Origin: Telmatobacter sp. DSM 110680
GTDB lineage: Bacteria; Acidobacteriota; Terriglobia; Terriglobales; Acidobacteriaceae
DNA: 64,000 nt
Direction: 5' to 3'
Assembly: GCF_039994875.1 (NCBI RefSeq)
Contig: NZ_CP121196.1
Span: forward strand, 3,782,001-3,846,000
The notes under the pieces are model-generated. The model had not been told where the DNA came from. It ran no database searches and was given only the letters and a program-made list of their open reading frames with translations. Each line of letters begins with the position of its first letter. Positions within the stretch are counted from its first letter, which is position 1. Both the position numbers and the translations under genes were made by a program. Shown here in pieces: positions 9,240-19,820 of the stretch.

Positions 9240-9797
9240 TTACTGGGGTTTAGGTTCAGCGCGTTCCTGGCCTTTTTCATCCTTGTGTAGCGCAAAATAG
9301 TCGGACTGCTCGCGCAAAAGGCGCTGGGCCTGATCGGTTAGATCTTCGCCGGCTTCAATCGCTTCTTTTCTTGACAGGTCGAACGGTTCCTCGCCCGCGA
9401 GCGCTTTCAGTGTTATGAGCCAGCGTTGCGACGCATCGGCGAGGCCCTTGAGCGCGATGCGGATATCCGCGTGGCGGTCAGAGTACTCGTCGAGGTTCGA
9501 ACCAAGCTCATCGATCAATGTAGCCACGTCTTGCAGTTCGCGGTCGAGGTGGATTGCCCGCGCTTCTGACTTGCCGCGATTGCTCAGGCTTTTCACAGCC
9601 CCGACGTGGTCATTCAGATATTCGGTATATAGCTTGATCCGCTCGTTAGGATCGATGCCGGCTTCGCGAATTTTCTCAACCTGGGCTTCGGTGAGGGGGT
9701 CGTGGTGCTCTTTCTGCGCGAGGGCCACGGGCGTAACCAATGGAGGGAGGCATAGTAGCGTTGCGAGAACGGTGAACAAAGAGACGACGGGACGCAT
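9240..9797 (-). CDS. Exported helical protein of unknown function
   Basis: With the start placed at the ATG (9797) that opens a clear signal peptide (ending PVALAQ), the protein has 185 residues. The mature part is almost entirely charged amphipathic helix, with no cysteines or known catalytic motif. The next gene in the same direction encodes a similar exported helical protein. Function unknown; a periplasmic helical-bundle or binding role is only a guess. Confidence 0.75.
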   Translation of the reverse strand: MRPVVSLFTVLATLLCLPPLVTPVALAQKEHHDPLTEAQVEKIREAGIDPNERIKLYTEYLNDHVGAVKSLSNRGKSEARAIHLDRELQDVATLIDELGSNLDEYSDRHADIRIALKGLADASQRWLITLKALAGEEPFDLSRKEAIEAGEDLTDQAQRLLREQSDYFALHKDEKGQERAEPKPQ

Positions 9798-9916
9798 GGA
9801 GATCGCACACCTTGCATTCCATTGAATCACAGCAGAGTAGAGGCAGAGAAGGAGGGATGGAAGGGCACAGAAGTGGTGAAAAGGTGGGGCTGTGATGTCC
9901 CAGGGCGCGGCTCGAT

Positions 9917-10375
9917 CTATTTGCGGAAAACTTCGAGCATGGTCTCGCTCTGCGCGCGATTCACCTGGGCAAGCGTTTCCTGTACAAGCTGACGGTCGTC
10001 TGTGCTGCTATTGTGCAGCATTTCAGTCAGCCGGAAGGCCGTATGGCGGAGCAGTATCTCGGCGTTTTTGAGCCGCTTGTCGTTCTCCCCGACGCTGAGG
10101 TGCATCTTGTGGGTCAAAGTCTGGATCTGTTTAAGCAGATCGCTCGCTTTATCCACGTCGCCGGCGGCGTACTGCTTCAGGCTGAACTCGGTCATCTGGT
10201 GAATGAGTTCGGCGTAGAGGAAGCATTGCTCGCGCGGCTGTGCTGCGGGAATTCTGGCCTGCAGGGCCGCAATACTGTCTTGATTGATTGGCTTGTCGTC
10301 CGGGGAAGAAGCGTACGCAGGGATTGAAAGCGCTGCGATAGCGAGGAGGATGGTCGACCAACCTTGAGACCGCAT
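9917..10375 (-). CDS. Exported helical protein of unknown function
   Basis: 152 residues from an ATG with a good ribosome binding site (GGAGG, 7-bp spacing). A signal peptide (ending PAYASS) is followed by a helical body with heptad-like spacing of Leu/Ala. It lies 119 bp upstream of the preceding helical protein on the same strand, so the two may be co-expressed and may be diverged paralogues. Extending the frame to 10441 adds only non-coding-looking residues. Confidence 0.75.
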   Translation of the reverse strand: MRSQGWSTILLAIAALSIPAYASSPDDKPINQDSIAALQARIPAAQPREQCFLYAELIHQMTEFSLKQYAAGDVDKASDLLKQIQTLTHKMHLSVGENDKRLKNAEILLRHTAFRLTEMLHNSSTDDRQLVQETLAQVNRAQSETMLEVFRK

Positions 10376-10656
10376 AAGGAACCTCCGCTGAAGCGGAATT
10401 AAAACAAACCCAAAGTTCCCGCGCTGTGCCGTAATGCACACTTGCCGCTATTCTGATGAAAATACAGCTCGGAAGCCTTGTTCCTTACTAATTCAAAACC
10501 GTACCAGCCATTCCCAAGACAGCGAATCGACTTGCGATTAAGCGAACTATAGGAGCATCTTCGGCAAATGCGCAAGTTAAAAGACCGTGTGAAAAGTAAC
10601 TTTAATTCGAAGCCATCAAAGAAATGTCACAGTATTGTCTTTTCGTTGCGCTCCGG

Positions 10657-11973
10657 CTACTTCTTTTCGAGCACTTGCAGCCTCTGACGTGCCTGCCACT
10701 CTTGATCCGGAAACTTGCCGGCCGATGCATCCAGAAAGTGGTGATAATACGTGATGGCTGCCGTCCGGTCTTTCAATGAGTCGTAGGATGTGGCCCATAG
10801 AAAGTAGGTTGCTGGCACCTCCGGCATATATTTTGAACGCACCGTCAGAGCGTGTACGGCGAGCTCAGGCTGGTGAAGCTTAGAAGCAGCAAAGGCGATT
10901 CCGCTCCATGCGTCGGCATTCGCCGAGTCGAGTTTGGTGGCCTTATCGAACGCCGCCAACGCCTCGCTGAAGCGCTGTTGACGAATCAGGTTCTGTCCAT
11001 GGGCCACCAGCAGATCGATGTCGTCTGGAGACTTCGCCAGCAGCGGCAAGAACAGCCTGTCAGAAGCGGCAGCATCGCCCGCCTGGGCAAGCACGCCGGC
11101 AAGCATCCGCGTAATGGCGGCATCGGTGGGGTGGTCAGCGTGCAGTTTTTGGAGAAGAGGTAACGCCTCAGCGTTGTCTTGCGCAGCGAGTACCGTGGCG
11201 AGTTGTGCGTTGAGGGCAGGATTGTCTGGTTCCTGCTGAAGAGCGATACGGATCAGTTTTTCAGCCTCAGGAAACTTTTTGCCTCCAATCAGAACGTGTG
11301 CCAGCCCGGAATTGGCGGCCACCGATTTGGGATCATCGGCGAGTACGCGGCGGTAGGCGGCTTCGGCTGCGTCATGATCGCCGGAGGCCTCGGCCAGATC
11401 GGCAGCAAGCAGGGAATCGTCCGTGGTTTCGGGAGTGAGTTTGAGCGCTTCCAGCAATTCCTTTGAAGCTTCAGCGGCGTTGCCTTCACCGTCCGGTCCC
11501 GGCTTATCGAGACGGGCAAGTGCACGCCACGCTCGAGCCTTCAACTGCGGACCAGCGTCGCCCGGGTCAAGGGTGGTGGCAGCGGCCAGCTCCATGTGAG
11601 CTTCGTCTCGTTTACCTTGGCGGGCAAGCAGTAGACCGAGCGCAAGATGCCCTTCGAAAGATTTGGGATTAGCCGCGGTGGCGCGGCGGTAGAAATCGGA
11701 TGCGGTATCGAGCTGATTCTGATGGTCCGCGACGTAGCCGGCGTCGAACAAGGCGCGCTCATCAGTGGGGTGGGTTACGAGGTAGGTGTCGAGCTTGGTG
11801 GACGCGGTCTTCCAGTCGGACTTGACAATAGCGGCTTCGGCGTCAGCGACTTCGGCCGGAAGGGCAGTTGGCTGTGCAGAGTCCGGTCCCACCCCGGAAG
11901 GTTCCTGAGGAAAAGATTGGATAGAGACCGCAGAAGGGCAAAGCAGGACGAAAACGAGGGCAAAGCGACGCAC
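10657..11973 (-). CDS. Exported tetratricopeptide-repeat protein
   Basis: About 438 residues with an N-terminal hydrophobic signal or anchor (FALVFVLLCPSAV) and roughly ten TPR units (34-residue spacing; typical A-x-L-x-G/A and P-x-x motifs such as ALFDAGY, GHLALGLLL, AWSGIAFA). TPR solenoids bind other proteins. The GTG at 11973 is chosen because it directly precedes the signal peptide and has a TTGAGG site; an ATG at 12099 would add 42 Cys- and Pro-rich residues that look non-coding. It is divergent from the membrane regulator gene at 12159. Confidence 0.82.
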   Translation of the reverse strand: MRRFALVFVLLCPSAVSIQSFPQEPSGVGPDSAQPTALPAEVADAEAAIVKSDWKTASTKLDTYLVTHPTDERALFDAGYVADHQNQLDTASDFYRRATAANPKSFEGHLALGLLLARQGKRDEAHMELAAATTLDPGDAGPQLKARAWRALARLDKPGPDGEGNAAEASKELLEALKLTPETTDDSLLAADLAEASGDHDAAEAAYRRVLADDPKSVAANSGLAHVLIGGKKFPEAEKLIRIALQQEPDNPALNAQLATVLAAQDNAEALPLLQKLHADHPTDAAITRMLAGVLAQAGDAAASDRLFLPLLAKSPDDIDLLVAHGQNLIRQQRFSEALAAFDKATKLDSANADAWSGIAFAASKLHQPELAVHALTVRSKYMPEVPATYFLWATSYDSLKDRTAAITYYHHFLDASAGKFPDQEWQARQRLQVLEKK

Positions 11974-12158
11974 GAGATACCTCAATCCAAGTTTACCGGC
12001 TGGCTGGGAATTAGACGCTCGCGGCGTGGCGACGCATTCCTCGGGCGTCTCGCATGGCGCAGAGTGCGCTTCGCAACGAAAAGAGAGACTGAATTGCATT
12101 TCATTACTAGACTGCCATCAGCAGTTCGAGCATCCAGCTGCTTTTGGGAACCGCATTG

Positions 12159-13061
12159 ATGAGCGTCGAGCGATTTCAATTTGGCGAGTTTGAGTTTGAT
12201 ACCGGAACCCGCGCTCTGACCCACAAGGGGCGGTTGGTAAAACTGCAGGCCCAGCCGGCGATCCTTCTCTCCGTCCTTCTGGCGCGAGACAACCAGGTCG
12301 TGTCGCGCGAAGTGCTCAAGCAGGCCATCTGGGGCGATGACACCTACGTCGATTTTGAGAAGGGGTTGAATTTTTGCATAGCCCAGATCCGATCGGCCTT
12401 GCGGGATAATGCCGCGCGCCCCCTGTATATACGGACGCTTCCCAAACAGGGATATCAATTCATTGCGCCTGTTCAAAATGCTTCAGTTTCATCGGCCGCA
12501 TTGCCGGGAGTAAATCCGGCAAAGACTTCAACAATGCGCTGGATTCCGCTTGCGGGAGCCGCGATTGGACTAGCCGTCCTCGCTCTCGGAGTGGTCATGT
12601 ATCTCTCCGTGGCGAGCGCGAGCAATTCTCCAAATCTTGCGATCATGCGATTCGACGCCGACTCGAACTCTCCGCAAACGCAGAGACTGGCCAGCAACCT
12701 GACGGATGATGTAGTGGTCCAACTTGCATCGCGGAGTGGGGGCCACTACCGGGTGATCGGAAATGCGGGCATTCTCCGCGCTCCTCGCGAGCAGCGCGAT
12801 CTCGCAGCCGTTGCTTCGACTCTCCGCTGCAAGTACGCGGTGCTCGGCCAGGTGAAGGCTGACGGCAATAAGATTTTGATCCTCGCCCACCTGATTCGTC
12901 TTTCCGATCTCACGCACATTGAAGTCGTCCGTATCGAGCGAAGACTGGATGATCCGATGACCGTCGAATCCGATGCGGCTGCGCGAATCACTTCACAATT
13001 CGCCGCAAAGATGGCGAACCATCCCGAACAAGCCGCTTCATTTCCATCCTCAGGTCACTGA
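12159..13061 (+). CDS. CadC-like membrane-bound winged-helix regulator
   Basis: About 300 residues. The N-terminal OmpR/CadC-type winged helix (about 1-100; FEFDTGTRAL, RLVKLQAQPA, TLPKQGYQFI) is followed by one transmembrane segment (about 130-150) and a periplasmic domain resembling the TolB/FlgO-like part of other acidobacterial members (LTDDVVVQLA, YAVLGQVKAD). It should bind DNA directly from the membrane without phosphorylation. It is divergent from the TPR gene, so the 185-bp region between them may be its target. MSVERF (12159) matches the family start. Confidence 0.88.
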   Translation: MSVERFQFGEFEFDTGTRALTHKGRLVKLQAQPAILLSVLLARDNQVVSREVLKQAIWGDDTYVDFEKGLNFCIAQIRSALRDNAARPLYIRTLPKQGYQFIAPVQNASVSSAALPGVNPAKTSTMRWIPLAGAAIGLAVLALGVVMYLSVASASNSPNLAIMRFDADSNSPQTQRLASNLTDDVVVQLASRSGGHYRVIGNAGILRAPREQRDLAAVASTLRCKYAVLGQVKADGNKILILAHLIRLSDLTHIEVVRIERRLDDPMTVESDAAARITSQFAAKMANHPEQAASFPSSGH

Positions 13062-13181
13062 TTCGGAACGTTTAAGCTTCTTTCCTGAAACTCACCGTCT
13101 GTGGCAGCCAACTGGGTTGATTCTGAACCCGGCTTCGGCCAATCCTTGGGCACCGGGTCAACTCCACTTCCGAGGTTCTGC

Positions 13182-14027
13182 ATGTTTACACGACGTAGGT
13201 TTCTGCACTCCGCATCATTTGCTCTTTCCGCAAATGCATTCGCATCGTCCGGCTTTCAGCGAAACGAAACAGACGCACCGCAGAATGCCGAAGTCTTGGC
13301 GGAGCGATACCCTGCCTACCCGCCGGATCTGATCGAGAATCTCGTCCGGGTTTCCCATTTCAGTCTCGACAAAGTGAAGGAAGTCGTCGAGCCTCATCCG
13401 CAATTGGTGAAGGCGTCGTGGGATTGGGGCTTCGGCGATTGGGAGACTCCTCTTGGCGCCGCCTGTCACATGGGACGCCGCAACATAGCCGAGTATCTGC
13501 TTTCAAAGGGGGCAACCCCATCGCTCTTCTCGGCTGTTCTTTTTGGTGATCTTTCCGTGGTTAAACAAATCGTGGATCGCCAACCCGGAGTCCAGCGCGT
13601 GGCAGGGCCGCACAGCATCAGTCTTCTGGCTCACGCCCGACTGGGCGGCAAAAATGCGGAAGACGTATACGCGTATCTGCACTCTCTCGGAGATGCCGAA
13701 ATGCTGAACCCAACGCCTCTCGCGGATAAAGAAAAGAACATCATTTGCGGTTCCTACCAGGTCAGCGTCGATGCCTCGCATCGGATCGAGGTCTCGGCCG
13801 ACATGCATGCATACGCAAATAGTCCCATGTATGCATACCCTCCTCAACTGAGTTGGAAGCGCGCAGGAACGATGGAAAGACCGCTGTTTCATCAAGGTGC
13901 GATGAAGTTCTATCCGGCCGGTGCGCCATCGATCCAAGTCCGATTTGAGCAGCGTGCGCAGGAGGTTGTGATGACAGTGATAGATGGCGGAAATGTTTTT
14001 GAAGCTTCGCGTTCGGCGGCGACCTAG
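13182..14027 (+). CDS. Ankyrin-repeat-like protein with Tat-type leader
   Basis: 281 residues from the ATG at 13182, which begins with a twin-arginine-like leader (TRRRFLHSAS). Residues about 50-150 hold two or three ankyrin-like units (DWETPLGAACHMGRRNIAEY, LLSKGATPSLFSAVLFGD). The C-terminal half is beta-rich and of unknown type. Export and a protein-binding role are inferred. Upstream extension to 13101 is open but has no coding character. Confidence 0.78.
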   Translation: MFTRRRFLHSASFALSANAFASSGFQRNETDAPQNAEVLAERYPAYPPDLIENLVRVSHFSLDKVKEVVEPHPQLVKASWDWGFGDWETPLGAACHMGRRNIAEYLLSKGATPSLFSAVLFGDLSVVKQIVDRQPGVQRVAGPHSISLLAHARLGGKNAEDVYAYLHSLGDAEMLNPTPLADKEKNIICGSYQVSVDASHRIEVSADMHAYANSPMYAYPPQLSWKRAGTMERPLFHQGAMKFYPAGAPSIQVRFEQRAQEVVMTVIDGGNVFEASRSAAT

Positions 14028-14035
14028 ATCGATGA

Positions 14036-15745
<1,710 letters not shown>

Positions 15746-15834
15746 GTGCGGTTGAAGTCGAGTGAAGGATTCGCAATCCCATGCATCCGCCCCGAAGGAG
15801 CGTTGCATCGAAATTGCCTGGAGCGTGAATACCT

Positions 15835-16014
15835 ATGGCGAATGAATCAAGTTCGAATATTCCTGAGCGTCCACAGCCAACCAACCTGGACGAGCGTATC
15901 AAGGGCGTTCCCAGCGAAAAGGAAAGAATGGAGCGCGAAGCAAACAAGCTAGCCCATAAGGCTGCCGAACGGGAACACGAGGTCGACGACCAGCAACAGC
16001 CGTTTACCAAGTAG
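15835..16014 (+). CDS. Small hydrophilic protein of unknown function
   Basis: A 59-residue frame rich in Glu, Lys, Arg, Gln and Pro, probably disordered with a short charged helix (residues about 28-50). It starts at an ATG with GGAG about 12 bp upstream and is followed within 20 bp by a strong hairpin, which supports a real short transcription unit. Lies 90 bp after the GH1 gene. No recognised family. Confidence 0.55.
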   Translation: MANESSSNIPERPQPTNLDERIKGVPSEKERMEREANKLAHKAAEREHEVDDQQQPFTK

Positions 16015-16030
16015 AGTACCCACTCAACGC

Positions 16031-16060
16031 CGCCGCGGGCTCATAGGTTACCCCGCGGCG
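16031..16060 (+). terminator. Intrinsic-type hairpin after the small protein gene
   Basis: A perfect 9-bp GC-only stem (arms 16031-16039 and 16052-16060) with a 12-base loop, followed by a short T run (CAATTTT). It lies 17 bp after the stop of the small gene and also would end read-through from the GH1 gene. Confidence 0.65.
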
Positions 16061-16354
16061 CAATTTTCTGGATCGCATCACATTCTGCTCGACAAAATAT
16101 TGTCCTCTAAGCTGGCCTTTTGGTTGGATTTGCCGTCCCGGATAGCACCTTCGGGGGAACTGGAAAACACAAAGGTCGCATGTCCTTAAGTAACTCGTGC
16201 GATGGGAGTAGTAACCCAGAAAATTCCACTTTCGTGAGCTTGGAATCACCAATGGGCGAAGCATCTTCGACCCATTCTGAGGCATCCTTTCTAACAGCAA
16301 CAACAATGCAAGGTGCTGTTCGACCAAGCAAATTTTTGAACACCAGGTGACAAT
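16061..16354. other. Intergenic stretch of about 290 bp
   Basis: Open frames on both strands cross this stretch (plus 16120-16350, minus 16107-16571), but neither has a known domain, a ribosome binding site or consistent composition. It probably holds the promoter of the small zinc-ribbon gene. Confidence 0.4.
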
Positions 16355-16618
16355 ATGCTTCCCTCCGCTTCAAGACGATCTGGCGATGTGGCGTCGTACC
16401 TGATGCTCCAACACTTTCCGCTGAGTAGCGCGTATTTGTGCCAGGATTGCAACTCGATTGGGAACAACGCGAATCAATGCCCCGCATGCGCGTCTGAAGT
16501 TCTAATGAACCTTTCGACCATCCTGAACCGGGATGAAAACATGATTTCTTCGGAGTATTCCTCCTTGCCAACTCTCGCAGCGGCCTCTGCCCGAGCGGGA
16601 TCGGCTTTAGCTGCCTAG
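16355..16618 (+). CDS. Small zinc-ribbon protein
   Basis: 87 residues from an ATG with AGGTGA 5 bp upstream. Residues about 29-46 hold two CxxC knuckles 11 residues apart (CQDC, CPAC), a classical zinc ribbon, followed by a conserved-looking helix (SEVLMNLSTILNR). The rest is low complexity. Such tiny zinc-ribbon proteins usually bind nucleic acid or protein. No family is assigned. Downstream lies uvrA, with 211 bp between. Confidence 0.65.
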   Translation: MLPSASRRSGDVASYLMLQHFPLSSAYLCQDCNSIGNNANQCPACASEVLMNLSTILNRDENMISSEYSSLPTLAAASARAGSALAA

Positions 16619-16818
16619 GATTCTGCTGCGGTAAACGCAGGTGCTTCTCTTGTGTGTGCGCGCCCTGCCCGGGATCGAATGCAAGCCGGGATGCTGAAAT
16701 TGGGGTTCAGCCGGTGGCGCGCTTCAACTTTCTTCTTTTCAGGCAGGAAAATATCGGGGCCATCAAAATGGTCTGAGACGTGGGCTGCGCTCGCGAATGA
16801 CGCGTCAGCTCTGCGCCT

Positions 16819-16824
16819 TATAAT
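16819..16824 (+). promoter_or_regulatory. Consensus -10 element before uvrA
   Basis: A perfect TATAAT ends six bases before the ATG at 16830; a -35 element is only weak (TGACGC, about 16797-16802). Transcription would begin at or one base past that ATG. Either uvrA is leaderless from 16830, or translation starts at the in-frame TTG at 16905, which better fits the family N-terminus. Confidence 0.4.
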
Positions 16825-16829
16825 GAAGA

Positions 16830-19820
16830 ATGGCTGGTTGCGCTCTGAGCCTCTCTGAGGCGACTGTGTTGCTGCCGGAACATTCTTCTTCCCGGTGTTT
16901 TTCATTGACTTCATCGAACGACGCGATCGTCATCCGCGGCGCGCGGACACACAATCTAAAAAACATCTCCTGCGAGATTCCTCACGGTAAGCTGACGGTC
17001 GTTAGCGGCGTTTCGGGCTCGGGCAAGAGCTCGCTTGCCTTTGACACCATCTATGCCGAAGGACAGCGGCGTTATGTCGAATCCCTGTCGGCGTATGCCC
17101 GTCAGTTTCTTGAGCGCATTGAAAAGCCCGACGTGGACGAGATCGACGGGCTGGCTCCCGCAATTGCGATCAAGCAGAAGAACACCACGAGGAATCCGCG
17201 CTCGACGGTGGCCACGGCAACCGAGATCTACGACTACCTGCGGCTGCTGTACGCCCGCGCCGGAGAAGTGCACTGCATTTACTGCGACGGCCTCGTAAAG
17301 CGCGACTCCATGGATGAGGTTGCAGAGGGGATTCTGGCGCTAGGCGAAGGTACTCGGCTCAACGCATTGTTTCCAGTGCGCCACGAGATGCCTTCGCCAG
17401 AGCCAGCAAAGACGACGAAGCGCGCCGCAAAGTCAGCCGCCAAGGCAAGTGGAAACGCGGCAGAGAAGACGGCAGTACTGCAGCCGATGAGCGAAGGTCT
17501 GAAAGCGCGGCTAGTGGAACTGCGCGGATCTGGCTTTAACCGCCTGTACCAGAACAGTCAGATTTTCGAGTTCTCCACACCCGAATCGCTGCTGGAAGTT
17601 GATTTCACGGCGCCGCTGTTCGTTCTCCTGGACCGGATTGTAGTCAGCGCGGAAAATCGCGCGCGCATCGTAGACGCTGCGGAGATTGCCTACAGAGAAA
17701 GTGGCGAGGTTATCTTCGAAGAAGTTCCACGCGATGAAGGGGCGGTGCGCAAGCGTCACAGATTTTCGGGCGAGTACGAGTGCAAAAGCTGTCATCGTCC
17801 CGGAAAAGAACCTGAACCGCGCCTCTTCAGCTTCAACAATCCCTTTGGTGCCTGCCCGCGCTGCCAGGGATTCGGGAACACCGTTGATTACGATTTGAAC
17901 CTCGTCATTCCAGACAAGGGCCTGAGCCTGAATGATGGCGCGATCGATCCGTGGAACCGACCGAAGTACCGGACATGGTTTACCGATCTCAAGAAGCAGG
18001 CAAGCGCGCTGGGCGTTCCCATGGACGTGCCGTGGCGTGAGATGCGCGAAGCAGCACGCGAGATTGTTCTAAGGGGAAACGGAAAGTTCGAGGGCATTCA
18101 CGGATTCTTCGCGCAGATGGAGCGCAAGAAGTACAAGCTTCACGTGCGCGTGATGCTGAGCAAGTATCGTGGATACGCGGAATGTCCGGAATGCCGGGGA
18201 CAGCGGCTGCGTGCGGAGGCTCGTGCCGTACGAATTAACGGATTGAATATCTGCCAGGCGGCAGCGCTGACCATCGCGAAAGCCAAGGAGTTTTTTGGAT
18301 CGCTGAAATTGTCGCCGATGCAGGAGGAGATCGCCGGGCCAATTCTGGAAGAGGTGCAGCAGCGGCTAAGTTTTCTCGATGCAGTGGGATTGGAATATCT
18401 GACGCTGGATCGTTTGGCATCGACCTTATCCGGCGGCGAAGCGCAACGAATTCAACTCGCGACCTCGCTAGGCTCGCAACTCGTCGGAACCCTGTACGTA
18501 TTGGATGAGCCGTCTATTGGATTGCACACGCGGGATACGGCGCGGTTAATCCGGATTCTCGAAAAACTGCGCGACCTCGGTAATACCATCGTAGTCGTCG
18601 AACACGATGCAGACGTCCTTCGCGCGGCAGATCATCTGCTTGACCTGGGACCGGGCGCCGGTGAGTTTGGCGGCAGGCTGCTTGCTGAAGGCGTGCTCGC
18701 GGAGATTGAAGCGAATCCAAATTCGCTGACAGGGAAGTACCTCTCCGGAAAGATTTCGATACCGGTGCCAACACGACGCCGCGCTCCGGGACGCGAAAAA
18801 CTGGTGCTGAAAGGAGCCGAAGCCAACAATCTGCACGGGCTGAATGTGGAGATTCCGCTCGGAATGCTAGTCGCTATTACCGGTGTCTCGGGCTCGGGCA
18901 AGTCGACTCTGGTGCACCAGGTTCTGTATCGCGCCGTGGCGCATGCGCTGGGGCAGACCGACGGTGGCGATCCTTCGGCAGTGTTCAAGTCGTTGACGGG
19001 CGTGGAGCGGCTGAACGATGTGATTCTCGTCGACCAAACGCCGATTGGAAGGACGCCGCGTTCCAATCCGATCACTTACATCAAGGGCTTCGACCTTGTC
19101 CGCGAACTCTTTGCATCGCAGCCGGATGCCAAGCGGCTTTCATTGACACCAGGACACTTCTCATTCAATGTACCCGGTGGACGCTGCAATACCTGCGAAG
19201 GCGATGGCACAGTGACGGTGGAGATGCAGTTTCTCGCCGACGTGGAACTGCCATGCGAAGACTGCAACGGCACGCGCTATCAGGCCAAAATTCTCGATGT
19301 GCGCTACAAGGGCAAAAATATCCACGAAGTTTTGCAGATGACGGTGAAGGAGGCGCTGCGATTCTTCACGGGACAGACGCGCCTGCTCGAGAAGCTTGCG
19401 GTGCTCGATGAGATTGGCCTCGGCTATCTGCGCCTCGGTCAGTCGGCTACCACACTCTCAGGCGGCGAAGCGCAACGCGTAAAGCTGGCAGCACATCTTT
19501 CGCAGGTGCGCGCCGCCAATGCGAATGCCAAGCCATCCCAGGCCAGCCGTGTGCTCTACATCCTCGACGAGCCGACGACTGGATTGCACTTCGATGATGT
19601 ATCCAAATTGTTGACGGCGTTCCGCAAGCTGATTGATGGCGGCGGATCACTGATCGTGATCGAGCACAATCTTGATGTGATCAAAAGCGCAGACTGGGTG
19701 ATTGACCTTGGACCGGAAGGCGGCGAGGGTGGCGGACACATCGTAGCCCAAGGAACACCGGAAGAAGTCGCCGGCAATCTGCATTCGCATACGGGCCAAT
19801 GGCTGGCGAAGGTGTTGTAA
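16830..19820 (+). CDS. uvrA: Excinuclease ABC subunit A
   Basis: 996 residues, the damage-recognition ATPase of nucleotide excision repair, acting as a dimer with UvrB. Two ABC modules are seen: Walker A GVSGSGKS twice, signatures LSGGEAQRI and LSGGEAQRV, Walker B LYVLDEPS and LYILDEPT. Zinc knuckles (CKSC, CPRC; CNTC, CEDC) and the phrase LFSFNNPFGACP are typical. Homology starts at about residue 30 (IRGARTHNLKN), so the in-frame TTG at 16905 is an alternative start. Residues about 189-216 are an Ala/Lys-rich insert in the region that contacts UvrB in the family. Confidence 0.97.
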   Translation: MAGCALSLSEATVLLPEHSSSRCFSLTSSNDAIVIRGARTHNLKNISCEIPHGKLTVVSGVSGSGKSSLAFDTIYAEGQRRYVESLSAYARQFLERIEKPDVDEIDGLAPAIAIKQKNTTRNPRSTVATATEIYDYLRLLYARAGEVHCIYCDGLVKRDSMDEVAEGILALGEGTRLNALFPVRHEMPSPEPAKTTKRAAKSAAKASGNAAEKTAVLQPMSEGLKARLVELRGSGFNRLYQNSQIFEFSTPESLLEVDFTAPLFVLLDRIVVSAENRARIVDAAEIAYRESGEVIFEEVPRDEGAVRKRHRFSGEYECKSCHRPGKEPEPRLFSFNNPFGACPRCQGFGNTVDYDLNLVIPDKGLSLNDGAIDPWNRPKYRTWFTDLKKQASALGVPMDVPWREMREAAREIVLRGNGKFEGIHGFFAQMERKKYKLHVRVMLSKYRGYAECPECRGQRLRAEARAVRINGLNICQAAALTIAKAKEFFGSLKLSPMQEEIAGPILEEVQQRLSFLDAVGLEYLTLDRLASTLSGGEAQRIQLATSLGSQLVGTLYVLDEPSIGLHTRDTARLIRILEKLRDLGNTIVVVEHDADVLRAADHLLDLGPGAGEFGGRLLAEGVLAEIEANPNSLTGKYLSGKISIPVPTRRRAPGREKLVLKGAEANNLHGLNVEIPLGMLVAITGVSGSGKSTLVHQVLYRAVAHALGQTDGGDPSAVFKSLTGVERLNDVILVDQTPIGRTPRSNPITYIKGFDLVRELFASQPDAKRLSLTPGHFSFNVPGGRCNTCEGDGTVTVEMQFLADVELPCEDCNGTRYQAKILDVRYKGKNIHEVLQMTVKEALRFFTGQTRLLEKLAVLDEIGLGYLRLGQSATTLSGGEAQRVKLAAHLSQVRAANANAKPSQASRVLYILDEPTTGLHFDDVSKLLTAFRKLIDGGGSLIVIEHNLDVIKSADWVIDLGPEGGEGGGHIVAQGTPEEVAGNLHSHTGQWLAKVL

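Noticed and set aside
16107..16571. Minus-strand 154-residue open frame opposite the zinc-ribbon gene
   Set aside because: The opposite strand has a CxxC-CxxC protein with a good ribosome binding site; this frame has no recognisable feature.
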